This document shows positions 55,266 through 63,945 of a stretch of 64,000 nt of DNA, one piece after another. The DNA comes from an uncultured Clostridia bacterium. Its GTDB lineage: Bacteria; Bacillota; Clostridia; TANB77; CAG-465. Each line of letters starts with the position of its first letter. Position 1 is the stretch's first letter. The stretch covers positions 16,271 through 80,270 of the forward strand of contig CARYZD010000010.1 of the NCBI GenBank assembly GCA_949106495.1. The letters are read 5' to 3'. A program made the position numbers and the translations under genes. Under the pieces are notes generated by a model. That model was not told the DNA's origin. It saw only the letters and a list, made by a program, of their open reading frames with translations, and ran no database searches.

Positions 55266-55348
55266 TTCTTCCTCCCTTAAACACATACTTTATTATACCA
55301 TACATTACATAATATTGCAACATTTATATTGTTTTTTGGTAAAAAAAT

Positions 55349-55376
55349 ATATTATCTTAAAAAAATTAAGATAATA
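55349..55376 (-). terminator. Terminator of the metallophosphoesterase gene
   Basis: Minus-strand ATATTATCTTAA/TTAAGATAATAT followed by ATTTTTTT, immediately after the stop codon. Confidence 0.8.
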
Positions 55377-56222
55377 TTATTTCCCTAAAATAACTTCAAC
55401 TATCTCTGGTCTATTAAAAAGTCTAATTGGAATTGTAGCATTTCCTATACCCGATGTTGTAATAATAGTTGTATTATTTAATGTATTTTTACCATATGAA
55501 TATTTTGGAAAAAACTTTCTCCTTGGAGATAGTAAACAAATCTTTCCAAATCTAATAAGTCCTCCATGGATATGTCCTGAAAATATTAAATCTACATTTA
55601 ATTTTTCGTACATTTCAAAATTTTCTGGGTCATGTGATATTAAAATATTGTATTCTTCTGTATTAATTTTGGGTAAAACTTCTTTCATATATCTAATATA
55701 TTTTTGTTCTTTTTCTTTAGTTAAAATATTTGGTTGCATATTTTCTCTAAATTTTAAAAAGTTAATTATTATCTTTTCATTATTCCTTTCAAGATAACAA
55801 GAACCATTTTCTATAACTGTTACTCCATATTTTTTTAAATAATTTAAGTATACTTTATATTTATTATATCCAAGCTTTCTTTCATGATTTCCAATAGAAT
55901 AATATGTAGGATATTTTAAATAAAGTTCCTTAAAGTATTCAACATATTTTTTAATATCTTTACATGAATCATCTATAATATCTCCACTCATTATAATAAT
56001 GTCTGGATTAATTTCTTTAACTTTATTAATGAATTTCTCATTGTTTTTACCAAATAATTTTCCATGAACATCACCAATATGTACTATTTTAAATTTATTA
56101 AAACTGTTTGGTATCTTTTTATTTCTAACTTTATACTTTGTAATTTTTAAGCAATTTTTACTAATATATATTAATATGGATAATATAATTAATATAACTA
56201 ATATTATATATAAATAAATCAT
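55377..56222 (-). CDS. Membrane-anchored metallophosphoesterase (YkuE type)
   Basis: The 281-residue protein has an N-terminal anchor (about 2-20) and a calcineurin-like domain with VHIGDVHGK, IMSGDIIDD, SIGNHER, LISHDPENF and FSGHIHGGL, the full set of metal ligands. YkuE-type enzymes can cut UDP-sugar lipid or nucleotide substrates at the membrane. The actual substrate is unknown. Start chosen at the ATG preceded by AAGGGGAAAAA. The longer start is not supported. Confidence 0.92.
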   Translation of the reverse strand: MIYLYIILVILIILSILIYISKNCLKITKYKVRNKKIPNSFNKFKIVHIGDVHGKLFGKNNEKFINKVKEINPDIIIMSGDIIDDSCKDIKKYVEYFKELYLKYPTYYSIGNHERKLGYNKYKVYLNYLKKYGVTVIENGSCYLERNNEKIIINFLKFRENMQPNILTKEKEQKYIRYMKEVLPKINTEEYNILISHDPENFEMYEKLNVDLIFSGHIHGGLIRFGKICLLSPRRKFFPKYSYGKNTLNNTTIITTSGIGNATIPIRLFNRPEIVEVILGK

Positions 56223-56245
56223 TTTTTCCCCTTTTTTATTAATAA

Positions 56246-56269
56246 AATGCAGATTTCTCTGCATTTTAT
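56246..56269 (-). terminator. Terminator of the flavodiiron gene
   Basis: Minus-strand AAAATGCAGA-GAAA-TCTGCATTTT followed by ATTAATAAAAA, weak T-run, just after the stop. Confidence 0.7.
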
Positions 56270-56272
56270 TTT

Positions 56273-57478
56273 CTATTTAGATAATATTTTATTTGCAAAT
56301 TCTTCTGCAATATTTTCTATTTGTTCTAAATCATAATCAGATGGATTTAATTTTGCTCTTACTGGTTCATAAGGCATATTAAATTTTAACATATTAAATC
56401 TTTCTGCAATATTTAATGCTGCTTCTCCACTCCATGCGTATGAACCAAATGAAATAGCATTCATGCCTTTATTTAAAATTGGATTTAAAACAGACATTAC
56501 ATCGTACACTTGTGGTAATGCATCAGATAAAATTGTTGGTGAACCTATAATAATTCCATTTGAAGTTGATACGTCTTCTTTAGCATCTTCCATATTATCT
56601 ATTTCTAAATCATATTCTTTTACTTCTACACTAGTTCTTTTAAGCCCTCTCACAAAAGCTTTTGCCATTTTTTTAGTATATCCATATGATGAAACATAAC
56701 AAACTGTAACTTTAGGTGTAGATGTATTTTCTTCATTGCACCAGTCCTTATACATTTGTATATATTTATCTACATCTTTTCTTATTATCATTCCATGTCC
56801 AGGACATATATAATCTATTGGTATTAAACTAATTTTATTTAAAGCATTCATTAAGAATGGTTTTTTAAATGAACCAAGTATAACATCAAAATAATATTTA
56901 TATTGTTCTAAAATTATATCATTAGTTAAAACTTCGTTTGGTTCTTCTAAATCATTATATAACTTTTCACTTGCATAATGTAGTCCAAATGAATCGCAAG
57001 TAAATAATATTTTATCTTCTTTTAAATATGTATACATTGAGTCTGGCCAATGAAGCATTGGAAAAGCAAAGAATTTAAATTCTTTATCTCCTAAATCTAA
57101 ACTATCATTTGCAGTAAGAACCATTGATTTAAAATCAAAATTTATTATATTTCTAACAAAATCAATTGCCATTTTTGTTCCACAAACTTCAATATTAGGA
57201 TTAATCTCTAAAAGTTTTCCAATAGAGCCTGCGTGATCTGGCTCAGTATGATTTACAATTAAATAATCTATATTATTTATATCTACATATTTTTCAATAT
57301 TAGACTTATATTCATCCCAAAACTCATTTTTTACAGTATCAATTAATGCAACTTTATCTTTTCCCTTTACTAAATATGAATTATATGAAGTTCCATATTT
57401 TGTACTCATTATTACATCAAATTTTCTAAGTTTTTCATCAATTACTCCAACATAATATATATTTTTTTTTATTTCCAT
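56273..57478 (-). CDS. Flavodiiron protein (FprA type)
   Basis: The 401-residue protein reduces oxygen to water (or nitric oxide) in anaerobes. The diiron beta-lactamase domain has NHTEPDHAGSIG, LHWPDSMYTY and PGHGMI. The flavodoxin domain follows with TVCYVSSYGYTKKMA and GSPTILSDALPQVYDVMSVL. It supports an anaerobic life style. The electron donor rubredoxin is not in the window. Confidence 0.96.
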   Translation of the reverse strand: MEIKKNIYYVGVIDEKLRKFDVIMSTKYGTSYNSYLVKGKDKVALIDTVKNEFWDEYKSNIEKYVDINNIDYLIVNHTEPDHAGSIGKLLEINPNIEVCGTKMAIDFVRNIINFDFKSMVLTANDSLDLGDKEFKFFAFPMLHWPDSMYTYLKEDKILFTCDSFGLHYASEKLYNDLEEPNEVLTNDIILEQYKYYFDVILGSFKKPFLMNALNKISLIPIDYICPGHGMIIRKDVDKYIQMYKDWCNEENTSTPKVTVCYVSSYGYTKKMAKAFVRGLKRTSVEVKEYDLEIDNMEDAKEDVSTSNGIIIGSPTILSDALPQVYDVMSVLNPILNKGMNAISFGSYAWSGEAALNIAERFNMLKFNMPYEPVRAKLNPSDYDLEQIENIAEEFANKILSK

Positions 57479-57490
57479 ATTTTTTCCTCT

Positions 57491-58555
57491 CTATTTCAAT
57501 TTTATTCTAATTTTTACAGGTTGATGGTCACTATATGAGAAATTATTTTCAATAACTTCAACAGACCTTTTCTCTATATTAGGACTTAAAATATATCCAT
57601 CAATTATATATAATTGTGTATTATCATAATTTCCGCTATACTCTTCATTTAATAATCTTGAAGTTGGTTTAGAATTATCTGTTACAAAATTCCATCCTTC
57701 AGATAAATACTCCTTTGATATTTGAGTTGGTACAAAATTTTTAGTATCAATTATTGGGAATTTTTCTATATTTACATCAGGAAATGTTTGGTTAAAATCT
57801 CCACCTGCTATAACATAATTTCCCTTTTTATATTCTTCTTCCATTAATCCTTTTAATCTATCTAATTGTTCAGTTTTACCATTTTTCTTTCCATAAGCAT
57901 CCAAATGAATATTATACACAACTAATTCTTTTTCAGAATCTTTAATATTTATTCTTTGTTCCAAAAGGCAATTTTTATACATAACTGCTCTTTTAGGCCA
58001 ACCATATGCACTTGGAAGAGAAACTCTAGTTGCCTCTTTAACATTATATTTATTTAAAGTGACAACTCCACTTTCAACATGACCTACTGTGTCAAAAATT
58101 GGATAAGGAATATATAAAGAATTAAACATATAAGCAAAGCTTGCTGTTCCATCAAAGGCAGATTTTATTCCTTCATATTCATTTATATTATATGACCTTT
58201 TAGCTTTAGTATCTACTTCTTGAAATAAAAATATATCTGCATCTTGATTTTCAATAAAATTCTTTACTGCAGCTAAGTTTTTAGTAACATTTGTAGCACT
58301 TTTTGGTCTTACATTTTTTCCTCCATCCATAAAAAAATCTTGTGTATTATCCAAAGATAGATAACCCAAATTATATGTTATTATATTAAAGCTTTTTCCT
58401 ATTTCTAATTCTTTTTTACTTTCTCCATCTACTGATAAAGTTTCCCTTTCCTCAGGAAAGTATTCAGAAAAAACTAATATACAAAATCCTATTAAAAATA
58501 CAAATAATATAACTAGTATAATTGCAATTACAACTTTATACCATGTTTTAGGCAT
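57491..58555 (-). CDS. Membrane-anchored endonuclease/exonuclease/phosphatase family protein
   Basis: The 354-residue protein has an N-terminal anchor (about 7-28) and an extracytoplasmic EEP domain. Its motifs are ITYNLGYLSL, FLFQEVDTKA, VVYNIHLDAYG, IAGGDFNQTF and NFSYSDHQPVKI. They give the full set of metal and catalytic residues. Family members cut DNA, RNA, sphingomyelin or phosphoinositides, so the substrate is open. The ATG after GGAGG with nine-base spacing is the start. Another ATG overlaps the ribosome site. Confidence 0.9.
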   Translation of the reverse strand: MPKTWYKVVIAIILVILFVFLIGFCILVFSEYFPEERETLSVDGESKKELEIGKSFNIITYNLGYLSLDNTQDFFMDGGKNVRPKSATNVTKNLAAVKNFIENQDADIFLFQEVDTKAKRSYNINEYEGIKSAFDGTASFAYMFNSLYIPYPIFDTVGHVESGVVTLNKYNVKEATRVSLPSAYGWPKRAVMYKNCLLEQRINIKDSEKELVVYNIHLDAYGKKNGKTEQLDRLKGLMEEEYKKGNYVIAGGDFNQTFPDVNIEKFPIIDTKNFVPTQISKEYLSEGWNFVTDNSKPTSRLLNEEYSGNYDNTQLYIIDGYILSPNIEKRSVEVIENNFSYSDHQPVKIRIKLK

Positions 58556-58630
58556 AATAATCATCCTCCGGCTAAATTATATAATATAAACATTGTAAAA
58601 ACAACATTTTTAGACAAATTTAATTAATTA

Positions 58631-60193
58631 TTATTTTCCTGTAACTGGTAACTTTTCTTCAATAAATACATTATCATTTAATATTTGAGTACTTATATTA
58701 TCTCCATCTTTTAATATTTCTACTTCTATTAACTCTTTATTAATCTCATAATATTCAATAGTTTTAATTTCTTTAATATAGTATTTACCTATTGGTAACT
58801 TTTTACTTTTAGCATATCCAAACTCATTTGTAATTAAAGTATCAACAACATTTTCATCTTTATCTAGGATTTGAAATTCAACATTCTTTAATGGTGAATT
58901 TTCTGGTAAATTTGTTAATTTATTATATTCTTTACTTTTTTTTATTATTTCAATTGTTCCTTTTTGCTTTTCGTTATATAACTCTATAAAATTCTCTTTA
59001 TTAGGTATAACTTTAATATTATATGTAGTATCATCTAAGTTATATCCATCTTTTGCCTCTATCTCTTTTAAATACAGATTTAAATCATCAACATTATACA
59101 CATTAAAATTTATTTTACCATTTTTATCTGTAATAAACTCACCAAATAACTTACCATCTTCAAATCTTACCTCATATTTTATACCTTGTAATTTTTCATT
59201 TGTATCTTTATCTTTTTTTAATATTGTAACTGTACTTTTAACATTTTTAAACTCTATCACTTTTAAAAGTGTATAATCAAAATTATTTTTTAAAGTTATA
59301 GCAACATCTTGAAATCCATCTAACCTACTTATACCAAGTAATGCAATATTTTCATTAGCATTAAAATTTACAAATAATTTTGTTTTATAATTATCTGAAA
59401 CATCTTCAATAGGTACATAAACTTTATATTTATTATTCTGCTCTTTTTTAATAATAATATTTTTATCTGGACTTGTTAAATTAAAATGATTAATATTTTT
59501 ATTATTAAATTCTAGCATCTTATAATAATACAATTTATTATCTATTTTTTCTGTTTGTTGTAAACTTTCTTTAAAATCTATATTTATATCTTTTTCACTT
59601 AAATCATTATCTTTTGAATTAAACATATTTTTTATTGCATTTACTACATTCATATTTGAGCTATTAATTGGTTCAATAAGGTCTAAATTTAAGTTTTCTG
59701 TATAACACCAAATAGCAAATTGCGTTGCAAACATAGCTTCATCTTTATTATTTAATCCTAATTCTTCAATTGTTTTATATGAATAAGAATTCAATATAAT
59801 ATTTTTTAATTTATTATCTGTTATCTGACTTCCACTAAATACAGTATATCCTTCTTCATATTCTTCTGCACCTTTCATTCCGAGATTTAAGCAATATGCT
59901 GGAATTTGATCACCATTCTTATTATTGTAATAATACTCGTAATTTGGTTGTGGCCTACCACTATACTTTATATACATATTAGGGTCCTTAAAACATAATA
60001 TCTGATATTCACCATAACTTACATTTGAATTTTCTATTGCAAAAATAGAACTAATATTACAAGATAAAATTAAAGCTAACATTATGATTACTTTAATTCT
60101 TCTTATTTGATTTTGCTTAATATATGCAAAGATTCTTCTTTTGTTTTTTTGTATAACTTCTAATGTATTTTTATATTGGTACATCTTTACCAT
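58631..60193 (-). CDS. Thioester-domain (TQXA) Cna-B surface protein with truncated sorting signal
   Basis: The 520-residue protein has a long cytoplasmic leader of about 35 residues and a hydrophobic signal (about 36-53). A TQXA thioester domain follows with the bond-forming Cys101 in PAYCLN and Gln158 in ATQFAIW. At least two Cna-B/SpaA repeats follow (about 330-510). Thioester domains bind host proteins covalently. The protein ends EEKLPVTGK and then two stop codons. The LPXTG motif is there but the usual membrane helix and basic tail are missing. I saw no hydrophobic continuation in another frame. The start is the ATG after GAGGAG. The sortase gene lies five bases upstream. Confidence 0.85.
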   Translation of the reverse strand: MVKMYQYKNTLEVIQKNKRRIFAYIKQNQIRRIKVIIMLALILSCNISSIFAIENSNVSYGEYQILCFKDPNMYIKYSGRPQPNYEYYYNNKNGDQIPAYCLNLGMKGAEEYEEGYTVFSGSQITDNKLKNIILNSYSYKTIEELGLNNKDEAMFATQFAIWCYTENLNLDLIEPINSSNMNVVNAIKNMFNSKDNDLSEKDINIDFKESLQQTEKIDNKLYYYKMLEFNNKNINHFNLTSPDKNIIIKKEQNNKYKVYVPIEDVSDNYKTKLFVNFNANENIALLGISRLDGFQDVAITLKNNFDYTLLKVIEFKNVKSTVTILKKDKDTNEKLQGIKYEVRFEDGKLFGEFITDKNGKINFNVYNVDDLNLYLKEIEAKDGYNLDDTTYNIKVIPNKENFIELYNEKQKGTIEIIKKSKEYNKLTNLPENSPLKNVEFQILDKDENVVDTLITNEFGYAKSKKLPIGKYYIKEIKTIEYYEINKELIEVEILKDGDNISTQILNDNVFIEEKLPVTGK

Positions 60194-60198
60194 TTCTA

Positions 60199-60735
60199 TC
60201 ACTCCTCACAAACTGACTCTATACAAAGCCTTTGGTGAGGTGAGTTACTAATACATGTAACAAGAGTTAATTTATCTTTATTATCTAAATTTAAAATTGA
60301 GAAATCGTTTTCATTTATCACATATTTTCTTATGACCTTATATTTTTTTATTTTGTTATAATAGTTGTACTCTATGATATCACCATTTTCAAGCAAGGAG
60401 GCGCCTTGAAAATAGTTAAATTTATATCCAGAATTATGAGCTGCTAAACACACATTTCCTGTAAAAAATGAACTTGTAGGAAAATGACCTATATAGTTTT
60501 CTAATATATCACTACTTATACTATCTTTGATGGGAATATTTTTAAGATTTAACTTTTCAATTGTAAGACTCCAATTATCTTCATGAATAAAATATTTTTG
60601 TTCTTGATATAAATTTATATTATTTAGATTAAATTGTTTAGGGATAATTTTAATATTGCTAGAATGCAAAATTTGAATAAAAATTATTAGAATAAAAATT
60701 ATACCTAAAGCAAAAAACGTTTTCTTAACATGCAC
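60199..60735 (-). CDS. Sortase, probably class D
   Basis: The 178-residue transpeptidase has an N-terminal anchor (about 6-24) and a sortase domain. His100 lies in LAAHNSGY, Cys161 in TLVTCISN and Arg169 in HQRLC. The TLVTC motif and adjacent small size suggest class D or a related clostridial class. It joins LPXTG proteins to peptidoglycan or to other pilins. GTG is the likely start, with AAGGAGGTG five bases away. An in-frame TTG upstream overlaps the ribosome site. It is co-transcribed with the thioester protein. Confidence 0.88.
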   Translation of the reverse strand: MHVKKTFFALGIIFILIIFIQILHSSNIKIIPKQFNLNNINLYQEQKYFIHEDNWSLTIEKLNLKNIPIKDSISSDILENYIGHFPTSSFFTGNVCLAAHNSGYKFNYFQGASLLENGDIIEYNYYNKIKKYKVIRKYVINENDFSILNLDNKDKLTLVTCISNSPHQRLCIESVCEE

Positions 60736-60761
60736 GTTCTCACCTCCTTCAGGCAAGATTA

Positions 60762-60790
60762 ATTATACAACCATATATTTTAAAAGTCAA
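60762..60790 (-). promoter_or_regulatory. Promoter of the sortase-surface protein operon
   Basis: Minus-strand TTGACT, 17-base spacer, TATAAT, 27 bases before the sortase start. Confidence 0.75.
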
Positions 60791-60814
60791 AGAAAATCGT
60801 ACCAAAAATTTCGA

Positions 60815-60850
60815 CAAAAAAATAATAGAGTGAAATTCACTCTATTATTA
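60815..60850 (-). terminator. Terminator
   Basis: Minus-strand AATAATAGAGTGAA/TTCACTCTATTATT followed by T5, just after the gene at 60858. Confidence 0.85.
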
Positions 60851-60857
60851 GATTAAA

Positions 60858-61424
60858 CTATTCTACACACGAACACAAGTACTCTTTTAATTCATCTGCT
60901 GGTAATAAACCTGCATAATTGTATTGTTTAAAAATACTTGAATCATAGCCTATTAAAACCCAGCTAATATCATTACTATTTTTTATTTCCTTTTGAGTTA
61001 ATATATTAAAATATATAGAATTTTTATTCTCATATACATATTCTAAAACAAATCCTTCTTTTTTCAGGTTATTATCCATCATTGATAATTTTAAAGGACT
61101 TAATTTTTCTTTATTTCGTGCATAGTTTATTTCTATTATATTTTTATATTCTTCACTATTCTTACTAAATACTTTAGATTTACCCATATAATAAAAAATA
61201 ATATTATCTGGTTCTGGAAGCTCTGTTAAAAATTCTACTTCCTTTGCATTATCATTTCCATTATTACTATAAATAGTTACATCTAAATCTTTGTCTGGTT
61301 TAAATTCTAAGCCAAATAGTACTTTCCAGTAATATGAGATTGTATTAAAATTATAATATATTACAAATATAATTATAGTAATTAATACAATAGTTAAACC
61401 AATAAAAATATATTTCTTATTCAT
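60858..61424 (-). CDS. Unknown membrane-anchored protein
   Basis: The 188-residue protein has one N-terminal membrane helix (about 5-24) and an extracytoplasmic domain of about 160 residues. I see no family motif. It ends with Cys-Ser-Cys near the C-terminus (EYLCSCVE). The start ATG has TGGAGTG eight bases upstream. It is monocistronic and has its own terminator. It may be a lipid-linked or sensor protein, but this is not supported by motif. Confidence 0.6.
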   Translation of the reverse strand: MNKKYIFIGLTIVLITIIIFVIYYNFNTISYYWKVLFGLEFKPDKDLDVTIYSNNGNDNAKEVEFLTELPEPDNIIFYYMGKSKVFSKNSEEYKNIIEINYARNKEKLSPLKLSMMDNNLKKEGFVLEYVYENKNSIYFNILTQKEIKNSNDISWVLIGYDSSIFKQYNYAGLLPADELKEYLCSCVE

Positions 61425-61501
61425 AAATATCACTCCATTTATAATTAATATTATCATATAAGAAAATCAATGTCAAAAACAAATAAATTATTTAAAGCTA
61501 C

Positions 61502-61529
61502 AAAAAAAGAAAGCTATTACACTTTCTCT
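61502..61529 (-). terminator. Terminator
   Basis: A short stem AGAAAG/CTTTCT followed by T-run on the minus strand, at the end of the membrane gene at 61531. Confidence 0.55.
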
Positions 61530-61530
61530 T

Positions 61531-61824
61531 TTAAATTATAATTGCAAATAACAATAATACAAATACTATTACTACAATAAACATTCCTATACTTCCCATT
61601 ATTCTAATTATAAATAACAAAAATTTCGCTAGTAAATATGCTAATGCCCCAGATATTATTCCTGAAATGAATGCTGAAATTAAAACAGGTAATGTAGCTG
61701 AAATACATATTGCGTTTAATACATGTAATATTGCAAAAGCAATACATGAACCTTTAAGTCCAATCTCTTCAAAAAATCTTAATAGTAAAATCATAAAGAT
61801 AAATTCAATTAACAAAACAATCAT
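61531..61824 (-). CDS. Small membrane protein of unknown function
   Basis: The 97-residue protein has three or four hydrophobic helices, including LHVLNAICISATLPVLISAFISG and a C-terminal stretch of Val, Leu and Ile. It has no charged domain and no recognised motif. AAGGAGG lies eight bases before the ATG. The gene stands alone between the unknown at 60858 and the frameshifted membrane protein at 61906. Confidence 0.6.
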   Translation of the reverse strand: MIVLLIEFIFMILLLRFFEEIGLKGSCIAFAILHVLNAICISATLPVLISAFISGIISGALAYLLAKFLLFIIRIMGSIGMFIVVIVFVLLLFAIII

Positions 61825-61905
61825 AAGATTTCCTCCTTATAAAAAAGTATTTTTATATTTAAATCTCATTAGTGTCAAGAATTCAAATTAAATAATAATT
61901 TCTTA

Positions 61906-62266
61906 CTACTTTAATTTTTTTAACATTTGTTTGTACTTAGAGATAATTTCTAATACGATAAATAACACTACTATACCAAGTACCACCAGAACAATATGTT
62001 CATAAGCCATATAAGCAATAATAATAAAAGCAGTTGTCATTCCATAAATAAAATCATTTAGTTGTGAATACAGAAAAATTCCGTAGACTTTGAATTGTCA
62101 TATTATCTATAGATAATTTATATAATGCGTACATACCACAAATGAACATAAATAATAAATTATTAGATAAATCATAATCACAACGTCTTGGTAATGTTCT
62201 TGGTTTTAGGAGTCTTTTTAATATAACTAGAAAACAGTATATTAAAATTGCACTAACAAAAACCAT
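61906..62266 (-). pseudogene. Small membrane protein with a one-base frameshift
   Basis: AAGGAGG precedes the ATG at 62266 by eight bases. The first part (MVFVSAILIYCFLVILKRLL to DNMTIQ) then meets a stop at 62054. One base later the frame continues as VYGIFLYSQLNDF and GMTTAFIIIAYMAYEHIV, ending KYKQMLKKLK with TAG at 61906. The span is 120 codons plus one base. One extra A in the CAAAGTC run near 62085-62095 would explain it. The restored protein would have about four membrane helices and 119 residues. I do not recognise it. Confidence 0.6.
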
Positions 62267-62317
62267 TTTAAAAACCTCCTTAAAAATATTTATTTTTAAA
62301 TCTATAAAAACATACAA

Positions 62318-62364
62318 AAAAATAGTAACATATTTGACCACAAAAATCAACAAATGTTACTATT
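62318..62364 (-). terminator. Terminator of the TPR gene
   Basis: Minus-strand AATAGTAACAT and ATGTTACTATT enclose about 23 bases, followed by T6. The first arm includes the end of the TPR coding region. Confidence 0.7.
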
Positions 62365-62790
62365 ATTATCTGTTTTTACCAAATCTTTAATTACATTATA
62401 GTATTTTTCATCTTCATCCCAGAAAATATCATCACCTACAAGCATATATGCTCTTAGTAAGAACTCTTTTGCTTGATTATCTTCCTCTGTCTCAACTAAA
62501 GTTTGACCTAACCTAAAAAGTACATATGGATTACTTACACCATTTGGGCAATTTTTAGCTTCAAAAAAATAATCTCTTGCCATATCAAATTTGCCACTTT
62601 TAAAATATAAATCCCCAATTGAAACTAAAATCCATGTTGCTGTCTCATATGATGTTTTAGGTTCAGGAATTATATCTAGTGCCTCTTTATATTTTCTATA
62701 TGCTTCTTTAGTATTTCCTTCTACAACAAAGTCTTCAGCTGCTCTACATATTCTTTCAATATCTTCAGTAAAGCCCTTATTAAGCTGCAT
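62347..62790 (-). CDS. Tetratricopeptide-repeat protein
   Basis: The 147-residue protein has two to three TPR-like repeats: EGNTKEAYRKYKEALDIIPEPK, LVSIGDLYFKSGKFDMARDYFFEAK and PYVLFRLGQTLVETEEDNQAKEFLLRAYMLVG. The end FWDEDEKYYNVIKDL matches a small family often found as an immunity-like or helper protein beside toxins. No toxin gene is next to it here, so that role is only a hint. AGGAGGTAGA precedes the ATG. It is divergent from the unknown at 62945. Confidence 0.8.
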   Translation of the reverse strand: MQLNKGFTEDIERICRAAEDFVVEGNTKEAYRKYKEALDIIPEPKTSYETATWILVSIGDLYFKSGKFDMARDYFFEAKNCPNGVSNPYVLFRLGQTLVETEEDNQAKEFLLRAYMLVGDDIFWDEDEKYYNVIKDLVKTDNNSNIC

Positions 62791-62890
62791 ATTCTACCTC
62801 CTAAAAATTCGTTAGTGAATTCAAATAAAATTATAGCAAAAAAAGAATTATATGTATACATTTTTTTGCAAAATTTTAAAAAATATTTTT

Positions 62891-62919
62891 TTGACTTTGT
62901 ATTTGCTATATGTTATAAT
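62891..62919 (+). promoter_or_regulatory. Consensus promoter of the 62945 gene
   Basis: TTGACT, 17-base spacer, TATAAT, 25 bases before the start codon. Confidence 0.75.
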
Positions 62920-62944
62920 CTTTCTATCAAGGTAGGTAATAATA

Positions 62945-63373
62945 ATGGAAGAAGAAAGATTAGAAAAAACATTGTCATTAACCAAAAAAGGCTTTCCAGT
63001 AGTTTGGGTTCATACACAAAGATTTGCTGCTCCAAATGTTAGATATGGTCAATCTTGTGCCATATGCTCATCTAATGGGAAAATGACTAAAATTATTAGA
63101 ACAATACAAGGATATACAAAAGTAAAACACCTTGTTAGGGTTTCATCAAAATGTGTTTACATACAATCTAAATATAATATAGATGGAAATATAGTAGAAA
63201 TATATAAAGTAGAAAAGATAGATACAGAAAATAATAAATTAATTTTAAATAAAGTAGCAACATTTAAAGATGGTAAATGGGATAATTCTTCTTATCTTAA
63301 AAACTATAAAGAATGTATTCATTCAACTTTAATGAGAGCTAAAAAGTTTTATTCATTAAGAGATTTAGATTAA
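62945..63373 (+). CDS. Unknown 142-residue protein with a CxxC motif
   Basis: The protein has no membrane segment. A possible metal-binding CAIC lies at about 38-41 in GQSCAICSSNGKMTK, and another Cys lies at about 70. Its middle is rich in strands (KHLVRVSSKCVYIQSKYNIDG), and the C-terminal part is basic (LMRAKKFYSLRDLD). I do not recognise the family. AAGGTAGG lies eight bases before the ATG. A strong promoter and a terminator flank it, so it is a single-gene unit. Confidence 0.65.
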   Translation: MEEERLEKTLSLTKKGFPVVWVHTQRFAAPNVRYGQSCAICSSNGKMTKIIRTIQGYTKVKHLVRVSSKCVYIQSKYNIDGNIVEIYKVEKIDTENNKLILNKVATFKDGKWDNSSYLKNYKECIHSTLMRAKKFYSLRDLD

Positions 63374-63382
63374 TACTAATAC

Positions 63383-63412
63383 AAAAAAGACTTCATATCC
63401 GAAGTCTTTTTT
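63383..63412. terminator. Bidirectional terminator
   Basis: AAAAAAGACTTC-ATATCC-GAAGTCTTTTTT, symmetric, between convergent genes ending at 63373 and 63435. Confidence 0.85.
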
Positions 63413-63434
63413 ACATTATACTTTTCAAAACAAA

Positions 63435-63863
63435 TTATATATATTGTTCTATTATATCTTCTATAGCATTAAAAATCTTATTTTCATCATTTTTTACAAA
63501 ATCATAAGCTTTATTATTTATTTTTATTTGAGTTGGCATTATGATTATTTTTGTCTTAAGTTTATTTAAATTATCATTAAATAATAATACATATCCTTTT
63601 CCAATCATATTATTAAATGTATTTTTTACTTTAACATTACTTAAAACTTCTAATATTTTTTGTGTTGTATCGTTATCAATTAATTTATTTGTTCCTTTTT
63701 GAATATCTATCAATGATATTTCAACATTATCTACATTTCTAGTTGCTTTTTTATATTTATAAAGAGAATTAAAAGAAAAACCTATATAAAATCTCCATAT
63801 TATTGCAAAAATTATAATCAATATTAATATTATAATTCCAATTAATATATTTTTCTTTTTCAT
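63435..63863 (-). CDS. Unknown membrane-anchored protein
   Basis: The 142-residue protein has an N-terminal membrane helix (about 5-24) followed by an extracytoplasmic domain of about 110 residues rich in Lys, Asn and Ile. There is no recognised motif. The start has a GAGGTGTAG ribosome site upstream. It stands alone. Confidence 0.6.
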   Translation of the reverse strand: MKKKNILIGIIILILIIIFAIIWRFYIGFSFNSLYKYKKATRNVDNVEISLIDIQKGTNKLIDNDTTQKILEVLSNVKVKNTFNNMIGKGYVLLFNDNLNKLKTKIIIMPTQIKINNKAYDFVKNDENKIFNAIEDIIEQYI

Positions 63864-63920
63864 ATATTCTACACCTCTATAGAGATTATATTATATATTA
63901 GAATTTATATCAAGAAAAAA

Positions 63921-63945
63921 TTGACATTGAATTTTTCAATGTCAA
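63921..63945. terminator. Hairpin, possible terminator
   Basis: TTGACATTGA/TCAATGTCAA around a five-base loop. A second hairpin, AAACCCAGTA/TACTGGGTTT at 63961-63988, follows within 16 bases. The A and T runs around them are short, so direction is unclear. They may end a gene lying past the window edge. Confidence 0.5.

Noticed and set aside
60202..60202. GTG start of the thioester surface protein
   Set aside because: It overlaps the GAGGAG ribosome site. The ATG nine bases later has correct spacing.
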